A DNA stretch of 16,915 nucleotides, from assembly GCA_028274885.1 (NCBI GenBank), contig JAQCMX010000042.1, forward strand, positions 1-16,915, given 5' to 3'. The DNA is from Haloarculaceae archaeon (GTDB lineage Archaea; Halobacteriota; Halobacteria; Halobacteriales; Haloarculaceae). A model generated the notes under the pieces. The model ran no database searches and was not told the origin of the DNA. It saw only the letters and a program-made list of their open reading frames with translations. Shown here piece by piece: positions 7,883 through 13,779 of this stretch. Within the stretch, counting starts at the first letter, position 1. Each line of letters starts with the position of its first letter. A program made the translations under genes and the position numbers.

Positions 7883-8200
7883 TTACAGGGACTCCGTGGT
7901 CAGGATCACCGACCAGCTGACGAACCAGAAGACAAACGTCATAAACAGAACGTAGAGGCGGTCTTTGGTGCCGAAATCGCTCGTATCGATCCCGACGCCC
8001 TCGTAGATCGGAAACTGGACCACGACGGCGAGTGCGAGCAGGCCGACACCGACGATGTCGTTGGGTCCGCTCGCGACGATGGCCGACGCGACACCCATCG
8101 CCATCCCCAGGAAGGTCGCGAGGGTGGTGACCGTGATGCTGCGTATGAATGGGTCTATCTCCTCGCCCGTATCGGTTTCCTCGCTCGTCTCCGTTGCCAT
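7883..8200 (-). CDS. EMC6-like membrane protein
   Basis: A 105-residue protein with an acidic cytoplasmic-looking N-terminus (1-17) and three predicted membrane helices at about 23-44, 48-66 and 83-101. Size, three-helix layout and its place directly in front of RLI match haloarchaeal proteins annotated as EMC6-like, relatives of eukaryotic ER membrane complex subunit 6. EMC6 works with the EMC3/Oxa1-type insertase in placing membrane proteins, so a role in co-translational membrane insertion is a reasonable but untested inference. It is the first gene of a two-gene unit with RLI and has its own TATA-like element. Sequence similarity at this length is weak evidence; the call rests partly on recalled context. 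Confidence 0.7.
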   Translation of the reverse strand: MATETSEETDTGEEIDPFIRSITVTTLATFLGMAMGVASAIVASGPNDIVGVGLLALAVVVQFPIYEGVGIDTSDFGTKDRLYVLFMTFVFWFVSWSVILTTESL

Positions 8201-8222
8201 ACTACAGGCTGTGCCATCCGAG

Positions 8223-8230
8223 TAAAAAAG
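8223..8230 (-). promoter_or_regulatory. TATA-like element of the EMC6-rli operon
   Basis: The minus strand reads CTTTTTTA, centred about 27 bases before the EMC6-like ATG at 8200. The spacing fits leaderless transcription of the two-gene operon. Confidence 0.5.
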
Positions 8231-8292
8231 CCGTTCGTTCCCACCCGGAACGTTTGTGCTCTCGACCGCGAATCCGGCACCCCGTCGGGCCT

Positions 8293-8300
8293 TTTATATT
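8293..8300 (+). promoter_or_regulatory. TATA box of the membrane protein gene at 8325
   Basis: TTTATATT, a near-ideal haloarchaeal TATA box centred about 28 bases before the ATG at 8325. It decides the start: the longer frame from 8256 would start upstream of the promoter. Confidence 0.7.
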
Positions 8301-8324
8301 ACCACCCGCCCTCAATCTAAATCC

Positions 8325-8864
8325 ATGGCCGACAGTTGGGATGGTGGGTCGCCGGTCGTGTTTCTGCTCGGGCTGATTGTTTTTTTCGGCTCGATACTGG
8401 TCTTTCTCGCGGACCTGCTCCGCGGGGTGACAATCCTGCGATCGGTCGCAGTCAACGGGGTCGGGGCTGGACTACTGATTGCATGGGCGGCCCACGACAC
8501 GCTGCACGATCCAAACTCCGAGGTTGCAAGCGGCGGTGGCGCGGCTGGAACCGCTTTGCTGTTGTACGGGCTGTATCTGCTGGTCGGCGGCGTCGTCATC
8601 GCAACGACGAGTCTGCTACACGGTCGTCTCGTCCTCGGGTTTGGATACGTTGCTCTGGCAATCGTGGCAACCATCGTCGGTTTCTGGATCTTTCCGACCG
8701 GGGCCGTGATCGAAAACCGGAGTGGGGACCCGTCGGCGAGCACGGACGGCCAAGGGATCGAAGACCGGGAGGCGACTGCCGCAGAGGTGATTGAAGACGA
8801 GCAGGGTCCGACCACAGACGACCCATCTGCCGGCGGAGAGAGGGCACCCGCAGGGGAAAAATAA
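8325..8864 (+). CDS. Four-helix integral membrane protein with acidic tail
   Basis: A 179-residue membrane protein of unknown function. Predicted helices are at about 11-31, 37-58, 71-96 and 101-126, followed by a roughly 50-residue acidic, Glu/Asp/Thr-rich and probably cytoplasmic tail (127-179). The loop between helices 2 and 3 contains His57, His61 and several Asp (AAHDTLHDP), but no recognised catalytic motif. The start is set by the TATA box 28 bases upstream; starting at 8256 would place the promoter inside the gene. It is probably a haloarchaea-specific family. The next gene, a small winged-helix protein, has its own promoter, so the two are neighbours rather than an obvious operon. 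Confidence 0.75.
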   Translation: MADSWDGGSPVVFLLGLIVFFGSILVFLADLLRGVTILRSVAVNGVGAGLLIAWAAHDTLHDPNSEVASGGGAAGTALLLYGLYLLVGGVVIATTSLLHGRLVLGFGYVALAIVATIVGFWIFPTGAVIENRSGDPSASTDGQGIEDREATAAEVIEDEQGPTTDDPSAGGERAPAGEK

Positions 8865-8914
8865 GACGCGCGCCAGGCCGGTGCTGCGACCCTGCCCATG
8901 GGCGAGTCCTCAAT

Positions 8915-8922
8915 CTTTATAC
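8915..8922 (+). promoter_or_regulatory. TATA box of the winged-helix gene
   Basis: CTTTATAC centred about 29 bases before the ATG at 8948, fitting a leaderless start. An upstream ATG at 8940 is followed after two codons by a stop and is not a plausible start. Confidence 0.6.
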
Positions 8923-8947
8923 AGCCAGCGGACATCAACATGTATCA

Positions 8948-9211
8948 ATGACAGAGTCCGACGAGGAAGGGATCGCCGACCTCCCTCCAAGCGCGAAGTT
9001 GGTCTACAAGGTGCTCGAGTATAACGGTCCGCTGACACAGAAGGGTATTGTCGAAGAGTCGATGCTTTCCGCCCGAACTGTCCGTTACGCACTTGAGCGC
9101 CTCGATGGGGTTAATCTCATCGAGGAGGACGTCTACTTCGCGGACGCACGACAGAACCTCTACGAGATCACCGATGAAGGGGCCGAGGCCGAACCAGCCC
9201 CGTCGGACTGA
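8948..9211 (+). CDS. Small winged-helix (MarR/TrmB-like) DNA-binding protein
   Basis: An 87-residue single-domain protein. Residues 14-57 give the helix pattern of a winged helix-turn-helix: PPSAKLVYKVLEYNG, then LTQKGIVEES and the recognition helix SARTVRYALERL (41-52), then a short wing with two strands around LIEEDVYF and NLYEIT (57-74). The acidic C-terminus (75-87) is a flexible tail. No ligand or dimerisation domain is present. Comparable small proteins in haloarchaea are annotated MarR-family or helix-turn-helix regulators. Targets are unknown. It is preceded by its own TATA box. Confidence 0.85.
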   Translation: MTESDEEGIADLPPSAKLVYKVLEYNGPLTQKGIVEESMLSARTVRYALERLDGVNLIEEDVYFADARQNLYEITDEGAEAEPAPSD

Positions 9212-9591
9212 CCGGACAGAGCCTCGTCGGACTGTTCTGCACTGTTTCGTACGGACCGCTGTGATTTCTCACCGCTACACTGTCACAACCAGGCTGTGTC
9301 AGAACGCGAAACGCCGATACGCCGAACGCCACTCATCGCGTCAGTGCGACGGATCCGGCCAGCAACCCGAACGTGAGCCAAACGCCGTCCGCGGGGTCGA
9401 GTATCAGCAGACATCGAAGGCGCCGGTGGGGGTGTGTCACCGGGCTGAACCTGGCGACAGTCGACAAGGAACGCGGTTGACAGGCTGTTGATCTCGTCCG
9501 TATCGCATGTCGTCACACGGTCGTTCGTGGCTTTTTTGCCTACGACACTACCGTTTACCGACCGTGGGAAGCGTATTCGTGCCCGTCCGTA
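9212..9591. other. 380-base intergenic region without a convincing gene
   Basis: This lies between the ends of the winged-helix gene (+) and the PIN-ATPase gene (-). It contains a direct repeat of CGTCGGACTG (9201-9210 and 9223-9232), a hairpin with perfect 6-base arms (9423-9443), and a T-tract TTTTTT near 9533-9538 that could stop rightward transcription. A 77-codon minus-strand frame (9283-9516) is Arg/Pro-rich with no promoter or family. I saw no motifs of the SRP RNA, RNase P RNA or a tRNA. Confidence 0.4.
9423..9443. repeat. Hairpin (6-base perfect stem)
   Basis: CCGGTG pairs with CACCGG across a 9-base loop. It lies in the long convergent spacer, 150 bases beyond the end of the PIN-ATPase gene. 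It may be part of a terminator or a small RNA, or be chance in GC-rich DNA. Confidence 0.3.
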
Positions 9592-11451
9592 TCAGGACGG
9601 AACGATGTTGATCATCCGGCCGTGATCGATCGCCTGCTCGAGTTCCTCCGCGATTGCGCTCCCGCGCGAGACTTGTATCTCACCGCCACGGGAGACAGTG
9701 GCAGTGAAGAGATACTCCCCGTCGGCCTGGATCTCAACAGTTTCGCCGGCGTGTCCTTCGAGCGGGATCACGACGTGGCGGCCGGTGATCTCCGGGGTGA
9801 CGGTCTTGCCCTCGCTCCCACCGCGGCTGCCGGTGTTGTCGCTGTGGCCCCTCGCGCTGTCCGGTCGTTCCGCGAACGTCCGGACATCGATATCGATGCC
9901 CAGCCTGTTTTCGACCTCGGAGATACGGCCGCCGCCTTTACCGATCACCGAGGAGATATCGCTTTCTTCGACCCAGACGACCGCTGTGTTGGGTCCACGC
10001 AGCTCGACGTCGACGTCACCGTGTGCGATCGATCGGATTTCGCGTTCGATTTCGCCCTTTGCGATGCGGTCGACACCCGAGTCACGCCCCGATCCGTCGG
10101 CATCCTCCGTGAGTGGTACGGTGACGACCTGCCGGTTGAAGGTGTAAATCTCGTACTCGGGCTGGCCGGTCTCGAAGTCCTGGATGAGAATCACCGGTCG
10201 GGCCAGGTCCTCCTCCATTAGCCCCTCCGGGACCTTGACCTCGGTTGTGACGTCGTAGACGGTCTCGACCTCCCCGGCCTCGATGTAGACGACGGTGTCG
10301 ACGACCTGCGGAATGAGGCCGAGTTCGATACGGCCGACGAGTCGCTGGAGGGCGTCGATAGCACGGGTGGCGTGGACGACACCGATCATGCCCACCCCCG
10401 CGAGGCGCATATCGGCAAAGACCTCGAAGTCGTCGGTCTTGCGCACCTCGTCGTAGATGGTGTAGTCCGGCCGGACCATCAAAAGCGAATCCGCCGTTTT
10501 GGACATCTCGTCACCCAGTGCGGTGTACTGGGTCACCTCGGGTCCGACCTGCAGATCGCGGGGTTTCTCCATCGTCTTGACGGCCTGGCCGGCGTCGACC
10601 AGAAACTCCGCGACGGCCTGTGCGAACGTCGACTTGCCGGCGCCGGGTGAACCCGCGATCAAAACGCCGCGGTTGCGCTCGCGCAGGCGCTCACGCAGTT
10701 GCTCCGCGTGCTCGTAGTCGTCGAGTTCGGTCTTGACGATCGGCCGGACGGCCGTGATCTCCAGCCCGTCACTGAATGGGGGACGCGCAATCGCGATACG
10801 GTACTCGCGAAACTGGACGATCGTCATCCCCGGTTCGTCGAGTTCGACGAACCCATCGGGGCTGTGCCGGACGGCATCCTCGATGTCGGCGGCATACTCG
10901 CGGACCGCCGGTTCGGTGAGCGGTGTGTCCCTGATACTGTCGTAGCTCATTTCGCCGATCGCCCCACGTTTTGCCATCGGTTTGATCCCGACCTTGAGAT
11001 GGACACTCATCGTCCGGTCGTTAAAAAACTCCTCGATCGCGACAGTCTCGATATCGCGGGTGTGAGATTCGACGTGGATCACCTCGAACCCTTTCGACTG
11101 TGCGACCTCCGCTTGCACGTCGTCGCTCGTCACGAGTGTCGCGTCGCGGTCGGCCGCCACGTCGCGGATGAGCGCGTCGATTTCCCCCTCCCCCGCGTCG
11201 CGCTTTTCGACGGCGTCGGGACGACGACCGACGTACTCGACGGTGATCTCGCCGGCGTCGTTGAGATCAACCAGGTGCTGAAGCTCCTCGAGACCCGCCC
11301 AGCCGGTCTCGCGGCCGTCGTTGGCCTGCGATTCGAGTTCGCCAACGACCGCCTCGGGAACAACAACGGTCACACCCGCAAAGTCCCCGTCCTCGACGCG
11401 ATCCGTGATGCGCCCGTCGACGACGACGCTCGTGTCCGGGACTATCTCCAT
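9592..11451 (-). CDS. PIN-domain/ATPase/KH protein (PINc-VapC family ATPase)
   Basis: A 619-residue protein conserved across archaea, with three joined parts. Residues 1-130 form a PIN nuclease domain: Asp6 in PDTS, Glu38 in VVGELE, Asp92 in EGEIDALI and Asp110 in TSDD are the acidic metal site. Residues about 150-450 form a PilT/VirB11-type secretion ATPase: Walker A GSPGAGKST (267-275), Asp334-Glu335 in IYDEVRK, and a His-box-like VVHATRAIDALQRL (358-371). A KH RNA-binding domain follows with GxxG in VIGKGGGRI (502-510), then a charged linker (526-550) and a C-terminal beta-rich stretch to 619. The mix suggests an RNA nuclease or remodeller rather than a pilus motor; the function is not established. 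It has no pilus partner gene next to it. A TATA-like element lies 26 bases before the ATG. Confidence 0.95.
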   Translation of the reverse strand: MEIVPDTSVVVDGRITDRVEDGDFAGVTVVVPEAVVGELESQANDGRETGWAGLEELQHLVDLNDAGEITVEYVGRRPDAVEKRDAGEGEIDALIRDVAADRDATLVTSDDVQAEVAQSKGFEVIHVESHTRDIETVAIEEFFNDRTMSVHLKVGIKPMAKRGAIGEMSYDSIRDTPLTEPAVREYAADIEDAVRHSPDGFVELDEPGMTIVQFREYRIAIARPPFSDGLEITAVRPIVKTELDDYEHAEQLRERLRERNRGVLIAGSPGAGKSTFAQAVAEFLVDAGQAVKTMEKPRDLQVGPEVTQYTALGDEMSKTADSLLMVRPDYTIYDEVRKTDDFEVFADMRLAGVGMIGVVHATRAIDALQRLVGRIELGLIPQVVDTVVYIEAGEVETVYDVTTEVKVPEGLMEEDLARPVILIQDFETGQPEYEIYTFNRQVVTVPLTEDADGSGRDSGVDRIAKGEIEREIRSIAHGDVDVELRGPNTAVVWVEESDISSVIGKGGGRISEVENRLGIDIDVRTFAERPDSARGHSDNTGSRGGSEGKTVTPEITGRHVVIPLEGHAGETVEIQADGEYLFTATVSRGGEIQVSRGSAIAEELEQAIDHGRMINIVPS

Positions 11452-11473
11452 ACCCGTATATCACCCGTCGACG

Positions 11474-11481
11474 TTCATAAG
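11474..11481 (-). promoter_or_regulatory. TATA-like element of the PIN-ATPase gene
   Basis: The minus strand reads CTTATGAA, centred about 26 bases before the ATG at 11451. It lies between the gene and the glycosylase remnant, so the PIN-ATPase does not depend on transcription through the remnant. Confidence 0.5.
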
Positions 11482-11521
11482 ACTCCGGATACGCAGTTAC
11501 CAACGAACCGGGGGTCCGGCC

Positions 11522-11901
11522 TCATCGCACGTGGTAGGACTCCTCCCCGGGGAGAAACCGGCCGGGATCCGATATCTGATGATACTCGTCGTTGCACACC
11601 CCTTCGAGCGTATCGAGGGGTCGCTCGCGGCCCCGGTCGCGCTGCCAGGATCTTTCACCGGGACGACGAGCCAGCCAGATACCCGGATGTCGGTTGCGTG
11701 TAATCGGTCCATCTCGAGGGTCGCGGTCGACTCAGCGGTGCAGGTCTCGAAGACGTGTTCGGTCGCGTACTCGCCGACTGGAAACAGAACATGAGTGGAG
11801 ATCGCCCGCAACTCGGCGTCAAAAAACGGTTCCAGTCTGCCATACTCGGCTGCCGTTGGGGTGTCCCCGTCGGACGGTGGACACAGTGGATTCGTTAATG
11901 G
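11522..11901 (-). pseudogene. Remnant of a haloarchaeal uracil-DNA glycosylase family gene
   Basis: On the minus strand one frame reads from about CPPSDGDTPTAAEYGRLEPF through PVGEYATEHVF and RLHATDIRVSGWLVVPVKDP. The homologous reading then continues in another frame from a Trp codon at 11645-11647 through LEGVCNDEYHQISDPGRFLP to HVR and a TGA at 11522-11524. Together this matches, from memory, the C-terminal half of the haloarchaeal uracil-DNA glycosylase family protein. One base appears lost near 11648-11649, inside the KDPxW motif. The N-terminal half, with the GDHPG-type active-site region, is missing: in-frame stops begin at 11923-11925, and I find no trace upstream. The segment just before CPP also looks shortened. 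It was probably functional once and is now decaying. The alternative, an intact 104-codon frame (11497-11811), would lack any known domain and turn Arg/Ser-rich after the shift. Confidence 0.65.
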
Positions 11902-12186
11902 CTTGGCCGTCTTGTGGGACGGTCAAACGTCCCCCTTCCTCAGCCGAGTCATCAGAGGCGCCTGTCCGATCCGGACGACCCGATGCCGCTGCGGTGGCCA
12001 TAGGTGTAGGTCGGTGTTGTGCGTTACAGCAGTAGCGAGGCGAAAACCCATCGGCTTTAATCTGAGATGAAGCCGACAACTGGGGATCTATTCACAGTGC
12101 GCTGGCGGTGGCTGCCGATCTCTGCGTTGTAGTTGTCCGACGCCGACCGTCGATGTGCTTTTGAGCCCGCACACAATATATTACAG

Positions 12187-12471
12187 ATGGCCGCCGATCC
12201 GGATGAACCAACAGCTATCTCGGTATATTTCACCACAGTTACTGGGTTGTCAGCATCGGTCATCCTGCTTTTGTACGCCCTGTTCGACCGCGGGGTCTCC
12301 AGTGTTCTGAACTCGCTGTATACCGATCCCGCCGGCACAGTCCAGCAGGAACCGGTTGCGTTTGCCCTGCTCGGGGGCGCGTTGCTCGCTATCGCAGCGC
12401 TCTTCGGGGTCATCGTCGTCGTCGGCGTTCGACACGCCGAGGCCGCCCCCGAGGAACTCGACGATCACTAG
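12187..12471 (+). CDS. Small two-helix membrane protein
   Basis: A 94-residue protein with two predicted membrane helices at about 13-33 and 57-81, a polar loop between them (34-56, with TDPAGTVQQE) and an acidic tail ending EELDDH. I do not recognise a family or catalytic motif. The ATG at 12187 is preferred; an alternative TTG at 12133 would add 18 residues that look non-coding. A weak T-rich element (CTTTTGAG, 12158-12165) lies about 25 bases before the ATG and could serve as promoter. The gene sits between the glycosylase remnant and an ambiguous region, so it could be part of a variable segment. Confidence 0.6.
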   Translation: MAADPDEPTAISVYFTTVTGLSASVILLLYALFDRGVSSVLNSLYTDPAGTVQQEPVAFALLGGALLAIAALFGVIVVVGVRHAEAAPEELDDH

Positions 12472-12504
12472 GGGCCACACCTATGTGGCTGGGGTCCTGT
12501 CTAC

Positions 12505-12850
12505 ATGATGATGTCGGGGTCGACGGATGGAATGCTCGTCGAAGCCTTCACCGGCCTGGTAGTCGAGAGCCTCGCAGTCACGCAGGATCTCGGATCCACA
12601 ACCGTTGGCTGTCGGGGGTGTGCCGGCGGGGAGCGTCGTCTCGGAAACGGGGGTCGTGCTCACGTCGCGCTTTCGTGCTACGAGGATTTCGGCTGTGAAA
12701 TCGAGGGCGTCCGCCCCGAGAAGCAGGCCGTCGTCGATACCGTCCTCAAATCCACCGGCTATCACGCGCGCCTGGGGGGGATACGAACCCGGCGTGCTCA
12801 CGCTCGGGACTGTGGCTGTCGCCGATTTCAGCCCGACCGCAGACGGCTGA
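12505..12850 (+). pseudogene. Possible small gene broken at a run of seven G (uncertain)
   Basis: From 12505 one plus frame has ordinary, acidic haloarchaeal composition (for example HVALSCYEDFGCEIEGV and EKQAVVDTVL) up to the G tract at 12774-12780. After it this frame turns Arg-rich, while the next frame becomes ordinary (GYEPGVLTLGTVAVADFSPT) and ends at a TGA at 12848-12850. Removing one G would join them into a protein of about 114 residues, rich in Cys for a halophile. I recognise no family. The same stretch is also open on the minus strand (12481-12963, 160 codons), with acidic composition around GIDDGLLLGADALDF, so the coding strand is not settled. Third-position GC is about equal for both readings (roughly 73-75 per cent by hand count). 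No clear promoter precedes either. Confidence 0.3.
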
Positions 12851-12963
12851 TGAGCCCTGCGCCCGAGGTGGCTACCCCGACACCTTCGATACCACCCTGA
12901 CACCCCCAATACCACGTCCAAAGATGTTACACAATCACCACGTTGGGCGGTACTTTGCGCCAC

Positions 12964-12999
12964 TGTGTAGAAACTACTATTTACGCTCGCTTCTACACA
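12964..12999. promoter_or_regulatory. Perfect inverted repeat over the sdhC TATA element (candidate operator)
   Basis: TGTGTAGAA at 12964-12972 and its exact complement TTCTACACA at 12991-12999 are separated by 18 bases. The symmetry axis falls at 12981-12982, inside the TATA-like element at 12978-12984, and the right arm ends 8 bases before the sdhC ATG. A partial extra half-site, TTACACA, lies at 12927-12933. A dimer or dimer pair bound here would cover the TATA element and the transcription start, which suggests repression. The regulator is unknown. This is seen directly in the sequence; the function is inference. Confidence 0.6.
12978..12984 (+). promoter_or_regulatory. TATA-like element of the sdh operon
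   Basis: TATTTAC centred about 27 bases before the sdhC ATG at 13008, fitting leaderless initiation. It lies at the centre of the inverted repeat described separately. Confidence 0.65.
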
Positions 13000-13007
13000 T
13001 CCGATAT

Positions 13008-13403
13008 ATGAGTCAATCTTACGAACGAGGCACCGTCGAGAGTTTTGGACGGTGGCGGGAGTTCAGTGCCGGCATGTGGGCGTGGATCTTTCACAAGTTC
13101 ACCGGCTGGGTGCTGATCGGCTACCTGTTCACACACGTCGCTGTTCTCAGCTCGGCAACGGCGTCTGATCCGGTCGTGTACACGAACACGCTGCAAGGGC
13201 TCGAAGAGCTGTTGATCGTGCGCTTCCTTGAAGTTGGGTTGCTCGCCGTTGCTGTATTCCACATCTTCAACGGTATCCGGCTGTTGTTCGTTGACCTCGG
13301 GGTCGGGTTAGAGGTCCAAGACAAGACGTTCTACGCCTCACTCGTACTGACCGCGGTGATCGCACTTGCGAGCATTCCGACCTTCCTCGGAGGGCAACTG
13401 TAG
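13008..13403 (+). CDS. sdhC: Succinate dehydrogenase cytochrome b subunit SdhC
   Basis: A 131-residue membrane anchor of respiratory complex II, carrying electrons from succinate oxidation to quinone. Three membrane helices are predicted at about 30-50, 70-97 and 108-128. The pattern HIFNGIRLLFVDLG (85-98) corresponds to the SdhC signature HxxxGxRxxxxD, in which the His is the heme b ligand; His29 (FHKFTGW) and His43 are further candidates for heme or quinone contacts. The ATG at 13008 is chosen over upstream in-frame codons because a TATA-like element lies 27 bases before it. It is the first gene of sdhCDBA; its TAG stop directly abuts the sdhD ATG. Confidence 0.93.
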   Translation: MSQSYERGTVESFGRWREFSAGMWAWIFHKFTGWVLIGYLFTHVAVLSSATASDPVVYTNTLQGLEELLIVRFLEVGLLAVAVFHIFNGIRLLFVDLGVGLEVQDKTFYASLVLTAVIALASIPTFLGGQL

Positions 13404-13769
13404 ATGGCCGAGCACTACTCGTCGTTCCAACGCGGGGATTGGCGATGGCTGCTTCAGCGCGTCACGGCTGTGTTCCTGATCGGCGTCCTGGCCTTTCATT
13501 TCGTTCTGCTGCACTTCGTCAATCACGCGGCAGAGATCTCCTTTGCCGGAACCCAAGCCCGCATGGACGAACTCGGCTACTTTTCGCTCATGTGGCTCTT
13601 TCTGGTGACGGCCACGTTCCACGGTGTCAACGGGGTCTACAACGCCCTCGTCAACATGGGACTGGGTGGAACACAGCGGAGAATCGTCGCATCTGTGCTG
13701 ATCGTCGCCAGTGTCCTCCTGATCGCACAGGGGACCCGCGTCGCAATCGCTATGAGTGGCCTATTCTAA
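13404..13769 (+). CDS. sdhD: Succinate dehydrogenase membrane anchor subunit SdhD
   Basis: A 121-residue second anchor subunit of complex II. Three membrane helices are predicted at about 18-40, 58-80 and 94-116. FHGVNGVYNALVNMG (72-86) repeats the His-x2-Asn-Gly pattern of SdhC, giving His73 as a possible heme ligand; His32, His37 and His41 sit in or near the first helix. It starts immediately after the sdhC stop with no spacer. GGAGG at 13389-13393 lies 10 bases before the ATG and can act as a Shine-Dalgarno site, as expected for an internal operon gene. Confidence 0.92.
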   Translation: MAEHYSSFQRGDWRWLLQRVTAVFLIGVLAFHFVLLHFVNHAAEISFAGTQARMDELGYFSLMWLFLVTATFHGVNGVYNALVNMGLGGTQRRIVASVLIVASVLLIAQGTRVAIAMSGLF

Positions 13770-13779
13770 CTGATAAACA

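Noticed and set aside
9279..9304. Sequence CAACCAGGCTGTGTCAGAAC that resembles the end of a haloarchaeal insertion sequence
   Set aside because: No matching inverted end or target duplication was found in the window and no transposase frame is nearby.
9283..9516. 77-codon minus-strand frame in the long spacer
   Set aside because: Arg/Pro-rich composition, no promoter at leaderless distance, no family recognised.
10699..11703. Plus-strand open frame of 334 codons
   Set aside because: Antisense to the PIN and ATPase domains of the PIN-ATPase-KH protein; no motif or promoter.
12944..13007. TrmB-type site (TACT-N8-GAGTA) in front of sdhC
   Set aside because: A TACT occurs at 12975-12978 but no GAGTA follows at the required spacing.
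12924..13007. Upstream extension of sdhC by 28 codons
   Set aside because: The extension would contain the TATA element and the inverted repeat, and has no similarity to SdhC N-termini.
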